From Afipia birgiae 34632 (lineage in GTDB: Bacteria; Pseudomonadota; Alphaproteobacteria; Rhizobiales; Xanthobacteraceae): a DNA stretch of 64,000 nucleotides. Location of the stretch: NCBI RefSeq assembly GCF_000308295.2, contig NZ_HG326652.1, positions 994,392-1,058,391 on the forward strand, in the 5' to 3' direction. Below are positions 18,789 through 27,285 of this stretch, piece after piece (the stretch's first letter is position 1; every line of letters begins with the position of its first letter). A program made the position numbers and the translations under genes. The notes beneath the pieces were generated by a model. That model saw only the letters and a list, made by a program, of their open reading frames with translations, was not told the origin of the DNA and made no database searches.

Positions 18789-20291
18789 ATGCACGATATT
18801 CGATGGATTCGCGACAACCCGGACGCTTTTGACGCAGCGCTGAAACGGCGCGGGCTGGAGCCGTTGTCGAAGATGTTGGTCGCGCTCGACGAGAAGCGCC
18901 GCGCGGCCATTCTGGCGTCGGAGCAGACACTGGCGCGGCGCAATGCGGCTTCCAAGGAAATCGGCGACGCCAAGAAGAACAAGGACAATGCGCGCGCCGA
19001 CGCGCTGATGGCCGAGGTCGGCGAACTCAAGACCAGACTTCCCGAGCTTGAGGCGACGGTGAAGCAGGTCGAAGAAGAGTTGAAGAAAGAACTCGCGCAG
19101 ATTCCAAACCTGCCGCTCGATGAAGTGCCAGACGGCGCCGACGAGCACGGCAATGTCGAGCATCATCACTATGGCGCGAAGCGCAATTACGCGTTCAAGC
19201 CGAAGGAGCATGTGGAACTCGGCGAAGCGCTGAAGTTCATGGACTTCGAGGCGGCGGCGAAAATGTCCGGCGCGCGTTTTGTCGTTCTGAAGAAAGGCCT
19301 CGCGCGCCTCGAGCGCGCGATCGGGCAGTTCATGCTCGATCTGCACACCAACGAGCACGGCTACACTGAAGTCAATCCGCCGCTCTTGGTGCGCGACGAT
19401 GCGATGTTTGGCACCGCACAGTTGCCGAAGTTTGAGGACGATCAGTTTTGGGTAAGGCTCTCAGCAGATCTTCATAGAAGCCGATCCAAAGAGATGATGT
19501 CGTATGTGAAGCGCATTGTTATCGCACAGAGCAAATTGGAAAAATTTGGGATAGATATAGAGTTTCACAAACCTGATGGCAGCGATTTGGATTTTGAGAT
19601 TTCCCTTTTGGTTTTGGAAATCGCAGAATGTCAGCAAGCAATTGCACATCTAAAATATCCTGACCGCTTGGGCCTTGTTCCAACCGCCGAAGTGCCACTG
19701 ACCAATCTCGTTCGCGAATCCATTCTCGACGAAAAAGAACTGCCGATGCGACTGACCGCGCTGACGCCGTGTTTCCGCGCGGAGGCGGGTGCTGCGGGAC
19801 GCGACACGCGCGGCATGATCCGTCAGCATCAGTTCACCAAGGTCGAACTGGTCTCGATCACGACTCCCGAAGAATCGAAGAACGAACACGAGCGCATGCT
19901 GTCCTGCGCCGAAGAAGTTCTGAAAAAGCTCGACCTGCATTACCGCGTCATGACGCTGTGCACCGGCGACATGGGCTTTGCGTCACAAAAGACTTACGAC
20001 ATCGAAGTCTGGATGCCGGGACAAATATCGAGCCAGGGTGAGGGCGGCATGTACCGCGAAATTTCCTCGTGCTCGGTGTGCGGCGACTTTCAGGCGCGGC
20101 GCATGGATGCGCGCTCGCGCGGGCCGGACGGCAAGCCGCGCTTCGTGCATACGCTGAACGGCTCGGGCACGGCGGTTGGCCGCGCACTGATCGCCGTGAT
20201 GGAAACCTATCAGCAGGACGACGGCTCGATTGCCGTGCCGGATGTGTTGCAGCCGTATATGGGCGGCCTCAAAGTGATCGCGAAGGAATAA
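18789..20291 (+). CDS. serS: Seryl-tRNA synthetase with an in-frame insertion
   Basis: The first 220 and last 205 residues are ordinary class II Ser[20 protein letters not shown], a coiled-coil arm (residues about 35-105), [27 protein letters not shown], then [39 protein letters not shown] (motif 2) and [14 protein letters not shown] (motif 3). Between DDQF and LVPTAEV, where bacterial enzymes usually have about ten residues, there are about 74 (residues 221-294), predicted as two amphipathic helices ([40 protein letters not shown]). My hand count gives about 41% GC in this stretch, well below the flanks. The total of 500 residues exceeds the usual 420-450. The reading frame is intact, so the enzyme is probably active. 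Confidence 0.93.
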   Translation: MHDIRWIRDNPDAFDAALKRRGLEPLSKMLVALDEKRRAAILASEQTLARRNAASKEIGDAKKNKDNARADALMAEVGELKTRLPELEATVKQVEEELKKELAQIPNLPLDEVPDGADEHGNVEHHHYGAKRNYAFKPKEHVELGEALKFMDFEAAAKMSGARFVVLKKGLARLERAIGQFMLDLHTNEHGYTEVNPPLLVRDDAMFGTAQLPKFEDDQFWVRLSADLHRSRSKEMMSYVKRIVIAQSKLEKFGIDIEFHKPDGSDLDFEISLLVLEIAECQQAIAHLKYPDRLGLVPTAEVPLTNLVRESILDEKELPMRLTALTPCFRAEAGAAGRDTRGMIRQHQFTKVELVSITTPEESKNEHERMLSCAEEVLKKLDLHYRVMTLCTGDMGFASQKTYDIEVWMPGQISSQGEGGMYREISSCSVCGDFQARRMDARSRGPDGKPRFVHTLNGSGTAVGRALIAVMETYQQDDGSIAVPDVLQPYMGGLKVIAKE

Positions 20292-20460
20292 CTGGTACCG
20301 CCTATTGGAAGTTCCTACAGCGCCAGCAGCGGGTCCGGTTAGGAACTTCCCATAGAAAGCGGTACCAGAATTATAAATAATGCCAGTACCCATAACTTTC
20401 CGAAGTTCGTGAAAGGCGGTGCTGAAATGGGACACGAACTTCGGAAAGTGGGTACTGGTA
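20292..20460. repeat. Double-hairpin element, copy C
   Basis: Hairpin 1: GGTACCGCCTATTGGAAGTT and its return AACTTCCCATAG, AAA, GCGGTACC. The centre is AGAATTATAAATAATG. Hairpin 2: AGTACCCATAACTTTCCGAA ... TTCGGAAAGTGGGTACT with loop GTGAAAGGCGGTGCTGAAAT. It begins one base after the serS stop and ends 3 bases before the surE ATG. An ATG in its second loop is in frame with surE. Confidence 0.9.
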
Positions 20461-20462
20461 AA

Positions 20463-21230
20463 ATGCGAATTCTCTGCACGAACGACGACGGCATTCACGC
20501 GCCGGGCCTCAAGGTCATCGAGGAAATCGCGCAACAGTTGTCGGACGACGTCTGGGTCGTTGCGCCCGAACTCGATCAATCCGGCGTGTCGCACTCGCTG
20601 TCGCTGAACGATCCGCTGCGGTTGCGCGAAGTCGGCCCGCGTCACTTCGCGGTGCGTGGCACGCCGACCGATTGCGTGATCATGGGATCGCGTCACATCC
20701 TCGGCGACAGGGGCCCGGACCTCGTGCTGTCGGGCGTCAACAAGGGCCGCAACGTCGCCGAAGACGTTGTCTATTCGGGCACCATCGCCGGCGCGCTGGA
20801 AGGCACCATTCTCGGTCTGCCGTCGTTTGCGCTGTCGCAGGAATTCTCGATGGAGACGCGCAACAAGCCGCTGTGGGATACCGCGCTGAAATTCGGGCCC
20901 GACGTGATCCGCAACGTGATGAAGTTAGGGGTGCCACGCGACACCGTGATCAACGTCAATTTTCCGGCGTGTTTGCCGGACGAGGTGAGGGGCATTGCCG
21001 TCACGAAGCAAGGCAAGCGCAATCAGGGCTTCCTGCGCGTGGACGGCCGCCATGACGGACGCGGCAATCCGTATTACTGGATCGGTTTCGAACGACTGGC
21101 AGTGGTCGACGTTCCGGCGGAAGGCACCGACCTCGCGGCGCTTGGCGCAAACTTCGTGTCGGTCACGCCGCTGCGGCTCGACCGGACCGACGTCGCGTTT
21201 TCGGAGAAGCTCAGGGGCGTTTTGAAATAG
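20463..21230 (+). CDS. surE: 5'/3'-nucleotidase SurE
   Basis: The 255-residue protein begins MRILCTNDDGIHAPGL, the SurE metal-binding start (Asp-Asp), and contains VSGVNKGRNVAEDVVYSGTIAGALEG with the conserved Asn and Ser-Gly-Thr. SurE is a metal-dependent nucleoside monophosphate phosphatase linked to stationary-phase survival, usually next to pcm as here (1.2 kb downstream). The frame is open upstream through element C, so a 273-residue form with the extension VKGGAEMGHELRKVGTGK is possible, but 20463 is where homology starts. Confidence 0.93.
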   Translation: MRILCTNDDGIHAPGLKVIEEIAQQLSDDVWVVAPELDQSGVSHSLSLNDPLRLREVGPRHFAVRGTPTDCVIMGSRHILGDRGPDLVLSGVNKGRNVAEDVVYSGTIAGALEGTILGLPSFALSQEFSMETRNKPLWDTALKFGPDVIRNVMKLGVPRDTVINVNFPACLPDEVRGIAVTKQGKRNQGFLRVDGRHDGRGNPYYWIGFERLAVVDVPAEGTDLAALGANFVSVTPLRLDRTDVAFSEKLRGVLK

Positions 21231-21239
21231 GGCGCTCCT

Positions 21240-21320
21240 GTCATTGCGAGCGCAGCGAAGCAATCCAGAGCGACGAGCAAGAACTGGATTGCTTCGTCGC
21301 AAGTGCTCCTCGCAATGACG
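21240..21320. repeat. Intergenic palindromic repeat, GTCATTGCGAG type
   Basis: The spacer after surE is GTCATTGCGAGCGCAGCG, AAGCAATCCAG, then CTGGATTGCTTCGTCGC and CTCGCAATGAC, an almost perfect 80-base palindrome. This is a dispersed repeat type seen in many bacteria. It separates the convergent surE and response-regulator genes and can act as a bidirectional terminator. Confidence 0.85.
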
Positions 21321-21325
21321 AACGT

Positions 21326-21709
21326 TTACGCCGCGATACCTTTCAGCACCGCCTCGATCGTGCGCGCCAGCGTTTCGATCTGGAAAGGCTTTTGCAGGGT
21401 CGGGCGGTCACGGAATTTTTCCGGAAGACCCTGCGCGCCGTAGCCGGTGGCGAACACAAGGGGGAGGCCGCGCATCTGAACGGCTTCGGCGACCGGTGTG
21501 ATCACCTTGCCGTTGACGTTCACGTCCAGGATGGCGATGTCGAAGTCGACGGCCTGGACCAGCCTGATGCCTTCGTCGATATCGCCTGCTTCGCCGGCAA
21601 TCGTATAGCCAAGCTCCTCCAGCATGTCGGCAACCATCATGCGGATCATGACTTCGTCTTCGACCAGCAGAATCGATGTCCGCGATGCTGCTTTAAAATT
21701 GCCCGGCAT
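21326..21709 (-). CDS. Single-domain response regulator
   Basis: The 127-residue protein is one receiver domain with no output domain: ILLVEDEVMIRMM (acidic pocket), DFDIAILDVNVNG with the phospho-acceptor Asp, LVFATGYGAQG with the Thr-type switch region and LQKPF with the conserved Lys. Such CheY-like stand-alone receivers in alphaproteobacteria often work in phosphorelays or general stress signalling. No kinase is adjacent. The start at 21709 is chosen for the GGGGG Shine-Dalgarno just upstream; an open frame continues 13 codons further. Confidence 0.88.
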   Translation of the reverse strand: MPGNFKAASRTSILLVEDEVMIRMMVADMLEELGYTIAGEAGDIDEGIRLVQAVDFDIAILDVNVNGKVITPVAEAVQMRGLPLVFATGYGAQGLPEKFRDRPTLQKPFQIETLARTIEAVLKGIAA

Positions 21710-21820
21710 TCGTCCCCCAACGACAAATCTGGACCACTGGAATAACACAATTATTCAGCGCAAAAACTCACACCTGATTGAAAGGTTCCATTAGCAGGAA
21801 CTTCTTGGCGCCGATCCTTG

Positions 21821-22291
21821 TCAGGACTGCACTGGAAAGAACCGACCCCGCCCGGTCGCCAGCACGACGCCGGTGCTCAGGTTCTCCAACCGGCCTTCGA
21901 CATCCACATAGCGACCATAGTCGGCAACCAGCGAACCGCGCCCGACGATCGGCGTCTCGGTCGGCACCGGTTTCATGTAGCGGATGGTCAGTTCGCCGGT
22001 TACCCCCAGCCGCCCTGTTACCCGGAGCACTGTGGCCGCCAGCACCTCGTCGAGATAGGCGGCAACGATGCCCCCGTGTGCGGCGCCCGGAGGCCCTTCG
22101 TACTGTTGCGAAACGACGATCGGCGAGGCGACGCCTTCGTCTGTCTTGAAGGTACGTACGTGCAGGCCCGTGGGATGCGATGGACCGCAGCCGAAACATT
22201 GATGAAAGCGGTTGTCCGGCTCGCCTGAAAGGCGCTGCTCCTCCAATCCGTCAAAGGTGGAGCGAAATGGTACGGGAAGGGGTAATGTCAT
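21821..22291 (-). CDS. PaaI-type hotdog thioesterase
   Basis: The 156-residue product has a single hotdog domain with HGGIVAAYLDEVLAATVL, the PaaI/YbgC-like helix carrying the catalytic Asp-Glu region, then ELTIRYMKPVPTETPI and a C-terminal strand pair. An N-terminal CFGCGPSHPTGL motif is typical of a subset of PaaI-family thioesterases. It probably hydrolyses an acyl-CoA thioester; the substrate is unknown. The start at 22291 gives MTLPLPVPF. It is divergent from pcm. Confidence 0.83.
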   Translation of the reverse strand: MTLPLPVPFRSTFDGLEEQRLSGEPDNRFHQCFGCGPSHPTGLHVRTFKTDEGVASPIVVSQQYEGPPGAAHGGIVAAYLDEVLAATVLRVTGRLGVTGELTIRYMKPVPTETPIVGRGSLVADYGRYVDVEGRLENLSTGVVLATGRGRFFPVQS

Positions 22292-22434
22292 GAGAGTCTC
22301 GGCACGCTTGAACTGCAAGCGGTCATTGCGCAGAACATATCCGGATTGCTAACACGAAAAGGTGGCGCATGCCGCCACACTTGTCAAAGCATGCATCGGA
22401 TTTAACTCTTTTCCGCTTTCAACGTTGATCACGT

Positions 22435-23088
22435 ATGCAGTCATCCCAGCCCACGCCACACGACAAGATGATGTTTCAGTTGACCTTGCGGCAGCGCGGG
22501 ATCAGCGATCAGGCCGTGCTGAAGGCGATGGGGGACATCCCCCGCGAACTGTTCGTGACCTCGCTGGACCGGGGCTATGCCTACCGCGATACCCCGCTGG
22601 GCATCGCCTGCGGCCAGACCATCAGCCAGCCGTTCGTCGTGGCCTACATGACCGAGCAACTCGATCTTGAGCCGGGGCATCGCGTGCTGGAGATCGGGAC
22701 GGGCTCGGGGTACCAGGCCGCGATCCTGTCGAAGCTATGCCGGGAAGTCGTGACGCTGGAACGGTTTCGTACGCTGGCCGATCGCGCCAGGCTGGTTCTG
22801 AAAGAACTCGGCTGCGACAATGTGGACGTCATCCTTGGTGACGGGTTCGACGTGCCCGAAACGCTGGGCACGTTCGACCGGATCATGGTCACCGCGGCGA
22901 TGGAGGAAATCCCCGAGGCGTTGCTCGGACGGCTGGAGCCGAACGGCGTGCTGATCGCGCCGGTTGGACCAATGAACGACCGGCAGGTTCTGGTCCGCGT
23001 CGTCAGAACGGCCGACGGCTTCAACCGGCAGGAACTTGTTGCAGTGCGCTTCGTCCCGGCGCTGCAGGGGATCGCCCGCGAACTCTGA
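22435..23088 (+). CDS. pcm: Protein-L-isoaspartate O-methyltransferase
   Basis: The 217 residues contain the PCMT pattern: [37 protein letters not shown] with the substrate-binding stretch, then the SAM motif [15 protein letters not shown]. The enzyme methylates isoaspartyl residues in aged proteins for repair. It follows surE at a distance and precedes an NlpD-like gene, a classic surE-pcm-nlpD linkage in proteobacteria. Confidence 0.94.
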   Translation: MQSSQPTPHDKMMFQLTLRQRGISDQAVLKAMGDIPRELFVTSLDRGYAYRDTPLGIACGQTISQPFVVAYMTEQLDLEPGHRVLEIGTGSGYQAAILSKLCREVVTLERFRTLADRARLVLKELGCDNVDVILGDGFDVPETLGTFDRIMVTAAMEEIPEALLGRLEPNGVLIAPVGPMNDRQVLVRVVRTADGFNRQELVAVRFVPALQGIAREL

Positions 23089-23235
23089 GTTTGCAGTATC
23101 GGCTTCCCGTTCTCGGGATCACGCGCTGACGCGTTGCGAACCCTTGTGGCGGCAGGCAGATTTGGAGCCTTAAAGAGTTATTTACTCGGACTGTGTTTAC
23201 TCAAATTTGTGTTAGTTGCGTACGAGTGAGTAACC

Positions 23236-24606
23236 ATGTCCCGCTTTGTCGAGTTGATAAGCTCGCGTCACGCGCCGCATTTCGTGGTCCTGACGCTCGT
23301 CTCGGTCGGATTTGGCGGTTGTAGCGCCGACACTCAGACGCGGTTCTCGGAAACGACCTTTTCGAACCCCTTCGCTTCGCGCTCAGCGCCGGAGTCGACC
23401 GGGTCCGTCCCCAGCAATTATCGCGGCGCGCCTCAGCAGCAGCCCGCCTATCAGCAGCAATCTTATCAGCAGCCGCGCGAGCTTCCCCAGTACGCCCGGC
23501 CGCAGTCCGCTCCCGTGATCTCCGCGCCGCTGTCCGCGCCCGTTGCCACCTCAGGCGGCGGCAAGGGCATGGCGTCCTATGCGCCTCCGTCTTCTTCGCC
23601 GATCGAGACGACCGCTTCCGTTGCTCCGCGCTCGGTTGCTGCGAATTCGGGATACAGCCGCGAAGGCGGCACGACCATCATCGTCGGCACGGCGGATACG
23701 CTCGACGTCATTTCGAAGCGCTACAATGTTCCTTCGTCTGAAATCCTGAAAGCGAACGGCTATGGCGGGCCTCGTGTCCTTCAGCCGGGCCAGCAACTCG
23801 TCATTCCGCGCCGTGTGGCGCAAGCCAATCCGCCCACGCTGTCGACTGCACCGGGCACAAAGGTCGCAGCAGGGCTTCCGGCCAGCGTTCATGTCGTCAA
23901 GTCCGGCGATACGCTGATGAACCTGTCGCGCCGTCACAACATCGCGCCTGCTCAGCTGGCTGCGGCGAACAACATTCCGGTCACGACGCAGCTCAAGATC
24001 GGCACCAAGATCAATATTCCGGGCGGCAAGGCGGTTGCAGCGGCTCCTGCTCCGCAGGTTGTTGCTGAAGCGCCGAAGCCTGCGGCTGCAGCGCCTGCGC
24101 CAGCAGTCAAGCCGGTCACGGTTGCGTCTGCGGAGCCTCAGCAGAAGGCACGCGTCGCCGCTGAAGCTCCTGCGGCCGAATTGCCTGAAGCGTCACCCGT
24201 AAAGGCGGCTGATGCGACCAACGCCCTGCCGACATTCCGCTGGCCGGTGCGTGGACGCGTTATCACCGCGTACGGTGCAAAGGCCAACGGCAAGCAGAAC
24301 GACGGCATCAACGTCGCCGTTCCTGAAGGCACGCCGGTGAAAGCCGCAGAAGACGGCGTGGTTGCCTATTCAGGCAGCGAACTCAAAGGTTATGGCAATC
24401 TGATCCTGGTGCGGCACTCCAACGGTTATGTCACCGCGTATGCCCACGCGAGTGAACTGATGGTGAAGCGCGGGGATACGATCAAGCGCGGCCAGATCAT
24501 TGCCAAATCGGGTCAGACGGGGGAGGTGGGGTCGCCGCAGCTTCACTTCGAGATTCGCAAGGGATCTTCAGCCGTCGACCCGCTTCAATTCCTGAACGGC
24601 GCCTGA
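23236..24606 (+). CDS. NlpD-like LysM/LytM lipoprotein (amidase activator type)
   Basis: The 456-residue protein has a signal peptide ending in a lipobox (VGFGGC near residue 30), a Gln/Pro/Ala-rich low-complexity region, two LysM domains (TADTLDVISKRYNVPSSEIL; KSGDTLMNLSRRHNIAP) and a C-terminal LytM/M23 fold (about residues 340-455). The first metal His of M23 enzymes, normally HxGxD, is replaced by NDGIN, while LHFEIR near the end is kept. This loss is typical of NlpD/EnvC-type proteins that activate amidases rather than cut peptidoglycan. Lying next to pcm supports nlpD orthology. Confidence 0.87.
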   Translation: MSRFVELISSRHAPHFVVLTLVSVGFGGCSADTQTRFSETTFSNPFASRSAPESTGSVPSNYRGAPQQQPAYQQQSYQQPRELPQYARPQSAPVISAPLSAPVATSGGGKGMASYAPPSSSPIETTASVAPRSVAANSGYSREGGTTIIVGTADTLDVISKRYNVPSSEILKANGYGGPRVLQPGQQLVIPRRVAQANPPTLSTAPGTKVAAGLPASVHVVKSGDTLMNLSRRHNIAPAQLAAANNIPVTTQLKIGTKINIPGGKAVAAAPAPQVVAEAPKPAAAAPAPAVKPVTVASAEPQQKARVAAEAPAAELPEASPVKAADATNALPTFRWPVRGRVITAYGAKANGKQNDGINVAVPEGTPVKAAEDGVVAYSGSELKGYGNLILVRHSNGYVTAYAHASELMVKRGDTIKRGQIIAKSGQTGEVGSPQLHFEIRKGSSAVDPLQFLNGA

Positions 24607-24626
24607 GATTTTACGCCGATATTAGA

Positions 24627-24657
24627 AAATCCCCCGCGCGCAAGCCGGGGGATTTTT
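24627..24657 (+). terminator. Rho-independent terminator after the NlpD-like gene
   Basis: AAATCCCCCG, a 9-base loop, CGGGGGATTTTT: a 9-10 bp GC-rich stem followed by a T run, 20 bases after the stop codon. The reverse strand also has an A-to-T flank and may stop the convergent MFS gene. Confidence 0.9.
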
Positions 24658-24690
24658 GTTTGGAGACCGTTCTCATCTTTATTCAGCGGG

Positions 24691-26247
24691 CTATTCGGCT
24701 GCGTCGGCGACGCAGGCCAGGTTCGATTTCGCCGTGGCTTTCTCGAAACCGAAGATCAGGAAGCTGATCGCGGCCAGAATCCACGCGCCGATGCCGCCAT
24801 ACAGCATCACCCAGCCGAAGCCCTTGACCAGCGCCGCGTGAACCGCGGCACCGGACGGATCCTGAACGGATAGCGCCGGATACGTCTGCGGCAGCGAACC
24901 GAGATTTCCAGTGGCGATAGCCGAGGCCAGCGCCCGCAACTGCTGGCCATCGAGCGCGGCGGAGAGCGTGTCTGGAAGGGACCACTGAATGGCCTCCAAC
25001 AGGATCAGCCCCATCACCGCGATGTTGATGGCGAGCGAGATCAATCGTGCGCTGATGTCGATCCCGGACGCCATGCCCGCACGGTTGCTCGGGACTGCAC
25101 CGGTTGTGGTGTTGGTCACTGACGTGTTGGTCAGGCCAAGTCCGATCCCGGCCAGCAGCGCGCCGGGAAGCACGGTGAGCCAGTTCGCCTGTTCGATGCC
25201 GCTGCCGAGACGCATGGCGATAAAGCCGGCACCCATGACGGCCATGCCCAAGGGGATCACGATGCGAGCGCCGTGACGCCGGAGCAAATAGTCTGAAAAA
25301 GGAGGCAGGATCAGAAACGGAATTGTATAGGCCAGGAGCAGGAACCCGACAGCCTTGCTGTCGAGGCCAAGGCCACCCTCGAAGTAAATCGGCAGGTAGA
25401 TCATGAACGGCCAATAGCAGAAGTTCATGCCGATGCAGCCGATGATGGCGCCGCTGAATTTCCTGATCCGGAACACCGAGAAGTCGAACATCGGTTGCGC
25501 CGTGTTGCGCTCGACGAGTACGAACGCCACGAAGCTGGCGAGGGATATTGCAGCGAGCCCGATCGCACTGGTTCTGCCAAGGTCTGCTCCTTGCGTGATG
25601 ACGTAGGTCAGACCGAAGACGGCGATTGTCAACGTCACGATACCCCAGCCATCGAGTCTCCTGGCGTGCGGATCTCGCGATTCCACGATACCGATGCAGG
25701 CCGGAATGAGGGTCAGTATCGTCAGCGGGACGTGGATCAAGAACACCCAATGCCAGCTCGATACAGCGGCGATTGTGCTGCCGATGATCGGACCGAATCC
25801 CAGGCCGATGCCACTGATAATGGCCCAGGTGGTAAAGGCCCTCCCTCGCTCGCGCTCATCCTGGTACTGGTGCGAGATGATCGCGACGCAGCAGGTGAAC
25901 ATGGCGCCGCCGGCAAGACCTTGCAGAAACCGCGCGACGATGAGCACCGATGCGCTCTGCGCCAGCCCGCACATCAGCGACGTGACGCCAAAGGCGATCG
26001 TGGCCGTGGTGAAAACGCGCTTCCGGCCATACCGGTCAGCGAAGGTGCCGGTCGCCATCAGCACGGTGGTGCAGGCGATCGTGTAGGCGTTCATGATCCA
26101 CTGCAGGTCTTTGAAGTCTGCGGGCAGCGCCGTTTCCAGGGTCGGCAGGATGACGGGGACGCTCGATATTTCGAGGCCGAACATCAGTGACGCCAGACAG
26201 ACGCCGATCAGTGCGGCAGTATTTCTGGCCGAGGGCGAGACGCTCAT
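24691..26247 (-). CDS. MFS transporter, DHA2/EmrB-type multidrug exporter
   Basis: The 518-residue protein has about 14 membrane helices. Motif A is GTFADRYGRKRVF after TM2, and a motif-C-like stretch is ISGIGLGFGPIIGSTIA in TM5. The start LIGVCLASLMFGLEISSVPVILPTL fits the DHA2 (EmrB/QacA) family of proton-driven drug or metabolite exporters. It is divergent from a LysR regulator, which likely controls it. No EmrA partner is adjacent, so the partner, if any, lies elsewhere. Confidence 0.9.
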   Translation of the reverse strand: MSVSPSARNTAALIGVCLASLMFGLEISSVPVILPTLETALPADFKDLQWIMNAYTIACTTVLMATGTFADRYGRKRVFTTATIAFGVTSLMCGLAQSASVLIVARFLQGLAGGAMFTCCVAIISHQYQDERERGRAFTTWAIISGIGLGFGPIIGSTIAAVSSWHWVFLIHVPLTILTLIPACIGIVESRDPHARRLDGWGIVTLTIAVFGLTYVITQGADLGRTSAIGLAAISLASFVAFVLVERNTAQPMFDFSVFRIRKFSGAIIGCIGMNFCYWPFMIYLPIYFEGGLGLDSKAVGFLLLAYTIPFLILPPFSDYLLRRHGARIVIPLGMAVMGAGFIAMRLGSGIEQANWLTVLPGALLAGIGLGLTNTSVTNTTTGAVPSNRAGMASGIDISARLISLAINIAVMGLILLEAIQWSLPDTLSAALDGQQLRALASAIATGNLGSLPQTYPALSVQDPSGAAVHAALVKGFGWVMLYGGIGAWILAAISFLIFGFEKATAKSNLACVADAAE

Positions 26248-26312
26248 GCAAATTCCTTTTCAACCCGAGTCGGACGTCGCTGCTACGGGGTGACGGATAT
26301 GAGCGATATGAT

Positions 26313-26329
26313 TTCATGACGGAAATGAA
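26313..26329. promoter_or_regulatory. Candidate LysR-type operator between the MFS and LysR genes
   Basis: TTCAT-GACGGAA-ATGAA lies midway in the 125-base divergent spacer. It is an inverted repeat with the T-N11-A form favoured by LysR-type regulators. It would allow control of both the exporter and the regulator gene. Confidence 0.5.
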
Positions 26330-26372
26330 TTTATTTTGTTGATTTCAGTTTCATTGGTCATATGTGTGGGGC

Positions 26373-27269
26373 ATGGACTTTGAGCCCACATTGCTTCGCG
26401 CCTTTGTTGCCGTCTGCGAAACCGGCGGGTTCACGCGCGCTGCCGAGCGGCTTCATCTGACCCAGTCCGCCGTCAGCCATCAGATCCGGCGGCTGGAGGA
26501 GCAGGTGGGGCGGCCGCTCCTGTATCGAACCACGCGCAAGCTGACCCTGACCGAAGATGGCGAGGATTTTCTGCGTCACGCCGAGCAGATCTTGCAGGGT
26601 CAGGATGCGCTGACGCGCCGCTTTCAGTCCTCCACGGCGTCGGGGGCCATCCGTCTGGGCGTTCCGGAGAACTTTATCGGTGACAGGCTGCCGCAACTGC
26701 TTGGCCGGTTCGCTCGCAGCTACCCTGCGGTTAGGCTCGAGGTTTCGGTCAGTGTCTGCCTTGACCTGCGGGCCAAGGTCGATGCCGGCGAACTCGATCT
26801 TGCGGTGGCGATTACCCGATCGGACGCAAAGGGCGGAACCGTTCTTCGTCAGACCCAATTCGTCTGGGCGGCAGCCGACACGTTCAGACGGCCGCAGGAT
26901 TCATCGCTGCCATTCGCGCTCTCGCCGCCGCCGTGCGCGCTTCGTGCGATGGCTGTCGAGGCACTTACGGCTTCTAGCCTCGATTGGCACGTCGGCTTCA
27001 CGTCGGCGAACCAGCATGGTCTGAAGGCGGCAGTGAAAGCGGGGCTGGCGGTGTCGATCTTCGCCCAGGAAGAGATCGAACCCTGGATGAGGGTCCTGGA
27101 CGGTGACGACGGTTTGCCGCCTTTGCCGAAAGCGAATTACGTCTTGATCCGGAAGCAGGGCGGCCAGATGCCATGCGCGGCTGAATTGGGCCGGTTGATC
27201 GTTGATGAGGCGGGCTCTTGGCCCAGCTCATCAGGAGGGCCAGAGCGGGCGCGCCTGGCATCGGTCTAG
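26373..27269 (+). CDS. LysR-family transcriptional regulator
   Basis: The 298 residues start MDFEPTLLRAFVAVCETGGFTRAAERLHLTQSAVSHQIRRLEEQ, the typical LysR winged helix-turn-helix, followed by a periplasmic-binding-like effector domain (from about residue 90, IRLGVPENFIGDRLPQLL). A start three codons earlier (GTG 26364) is possible. It is transcribed away from the MFS exporter gene across a spacer with an operator-like palindrome, so it most likely regulates that exporter. Confidence 0.9.
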   Translation: MDFEPTLLRAFVAVCETGGFTRAAERLHLTQSAVSHQIRRLEEQVGRPLLYRTTRKLTLTEDGEDFLRHAEQILQGQDALTRRFQSSTASGAIRLGVPENFIGDRLPQLLGRFARSYPAVRLEVSVSVCLDLRAKVDAGELDLAVAITRSDAKGGTVLRQTQFVWAAADTFRRPQDSSLPFALSPPPCALRAMAVEALTASSLDWHVGFTSANQHGLKAAVKAGLAVSIFAQEEIEPWMRVLDGDDGLPPLPKANYVLIRKQGGQMPCAAELGRLIVDEAGSWPSSSGGPERARLASV

Positions 27270-27285
27270 CGGACTTGTGCAGCGG

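Noticed and set aside
20409-20462. An 18-codon N-terminal extension of SurE
   Set aside because: It lies entirely in the palindromic element and SurE homology starts at 20463. Kept only as a possible alternative start in the findings.
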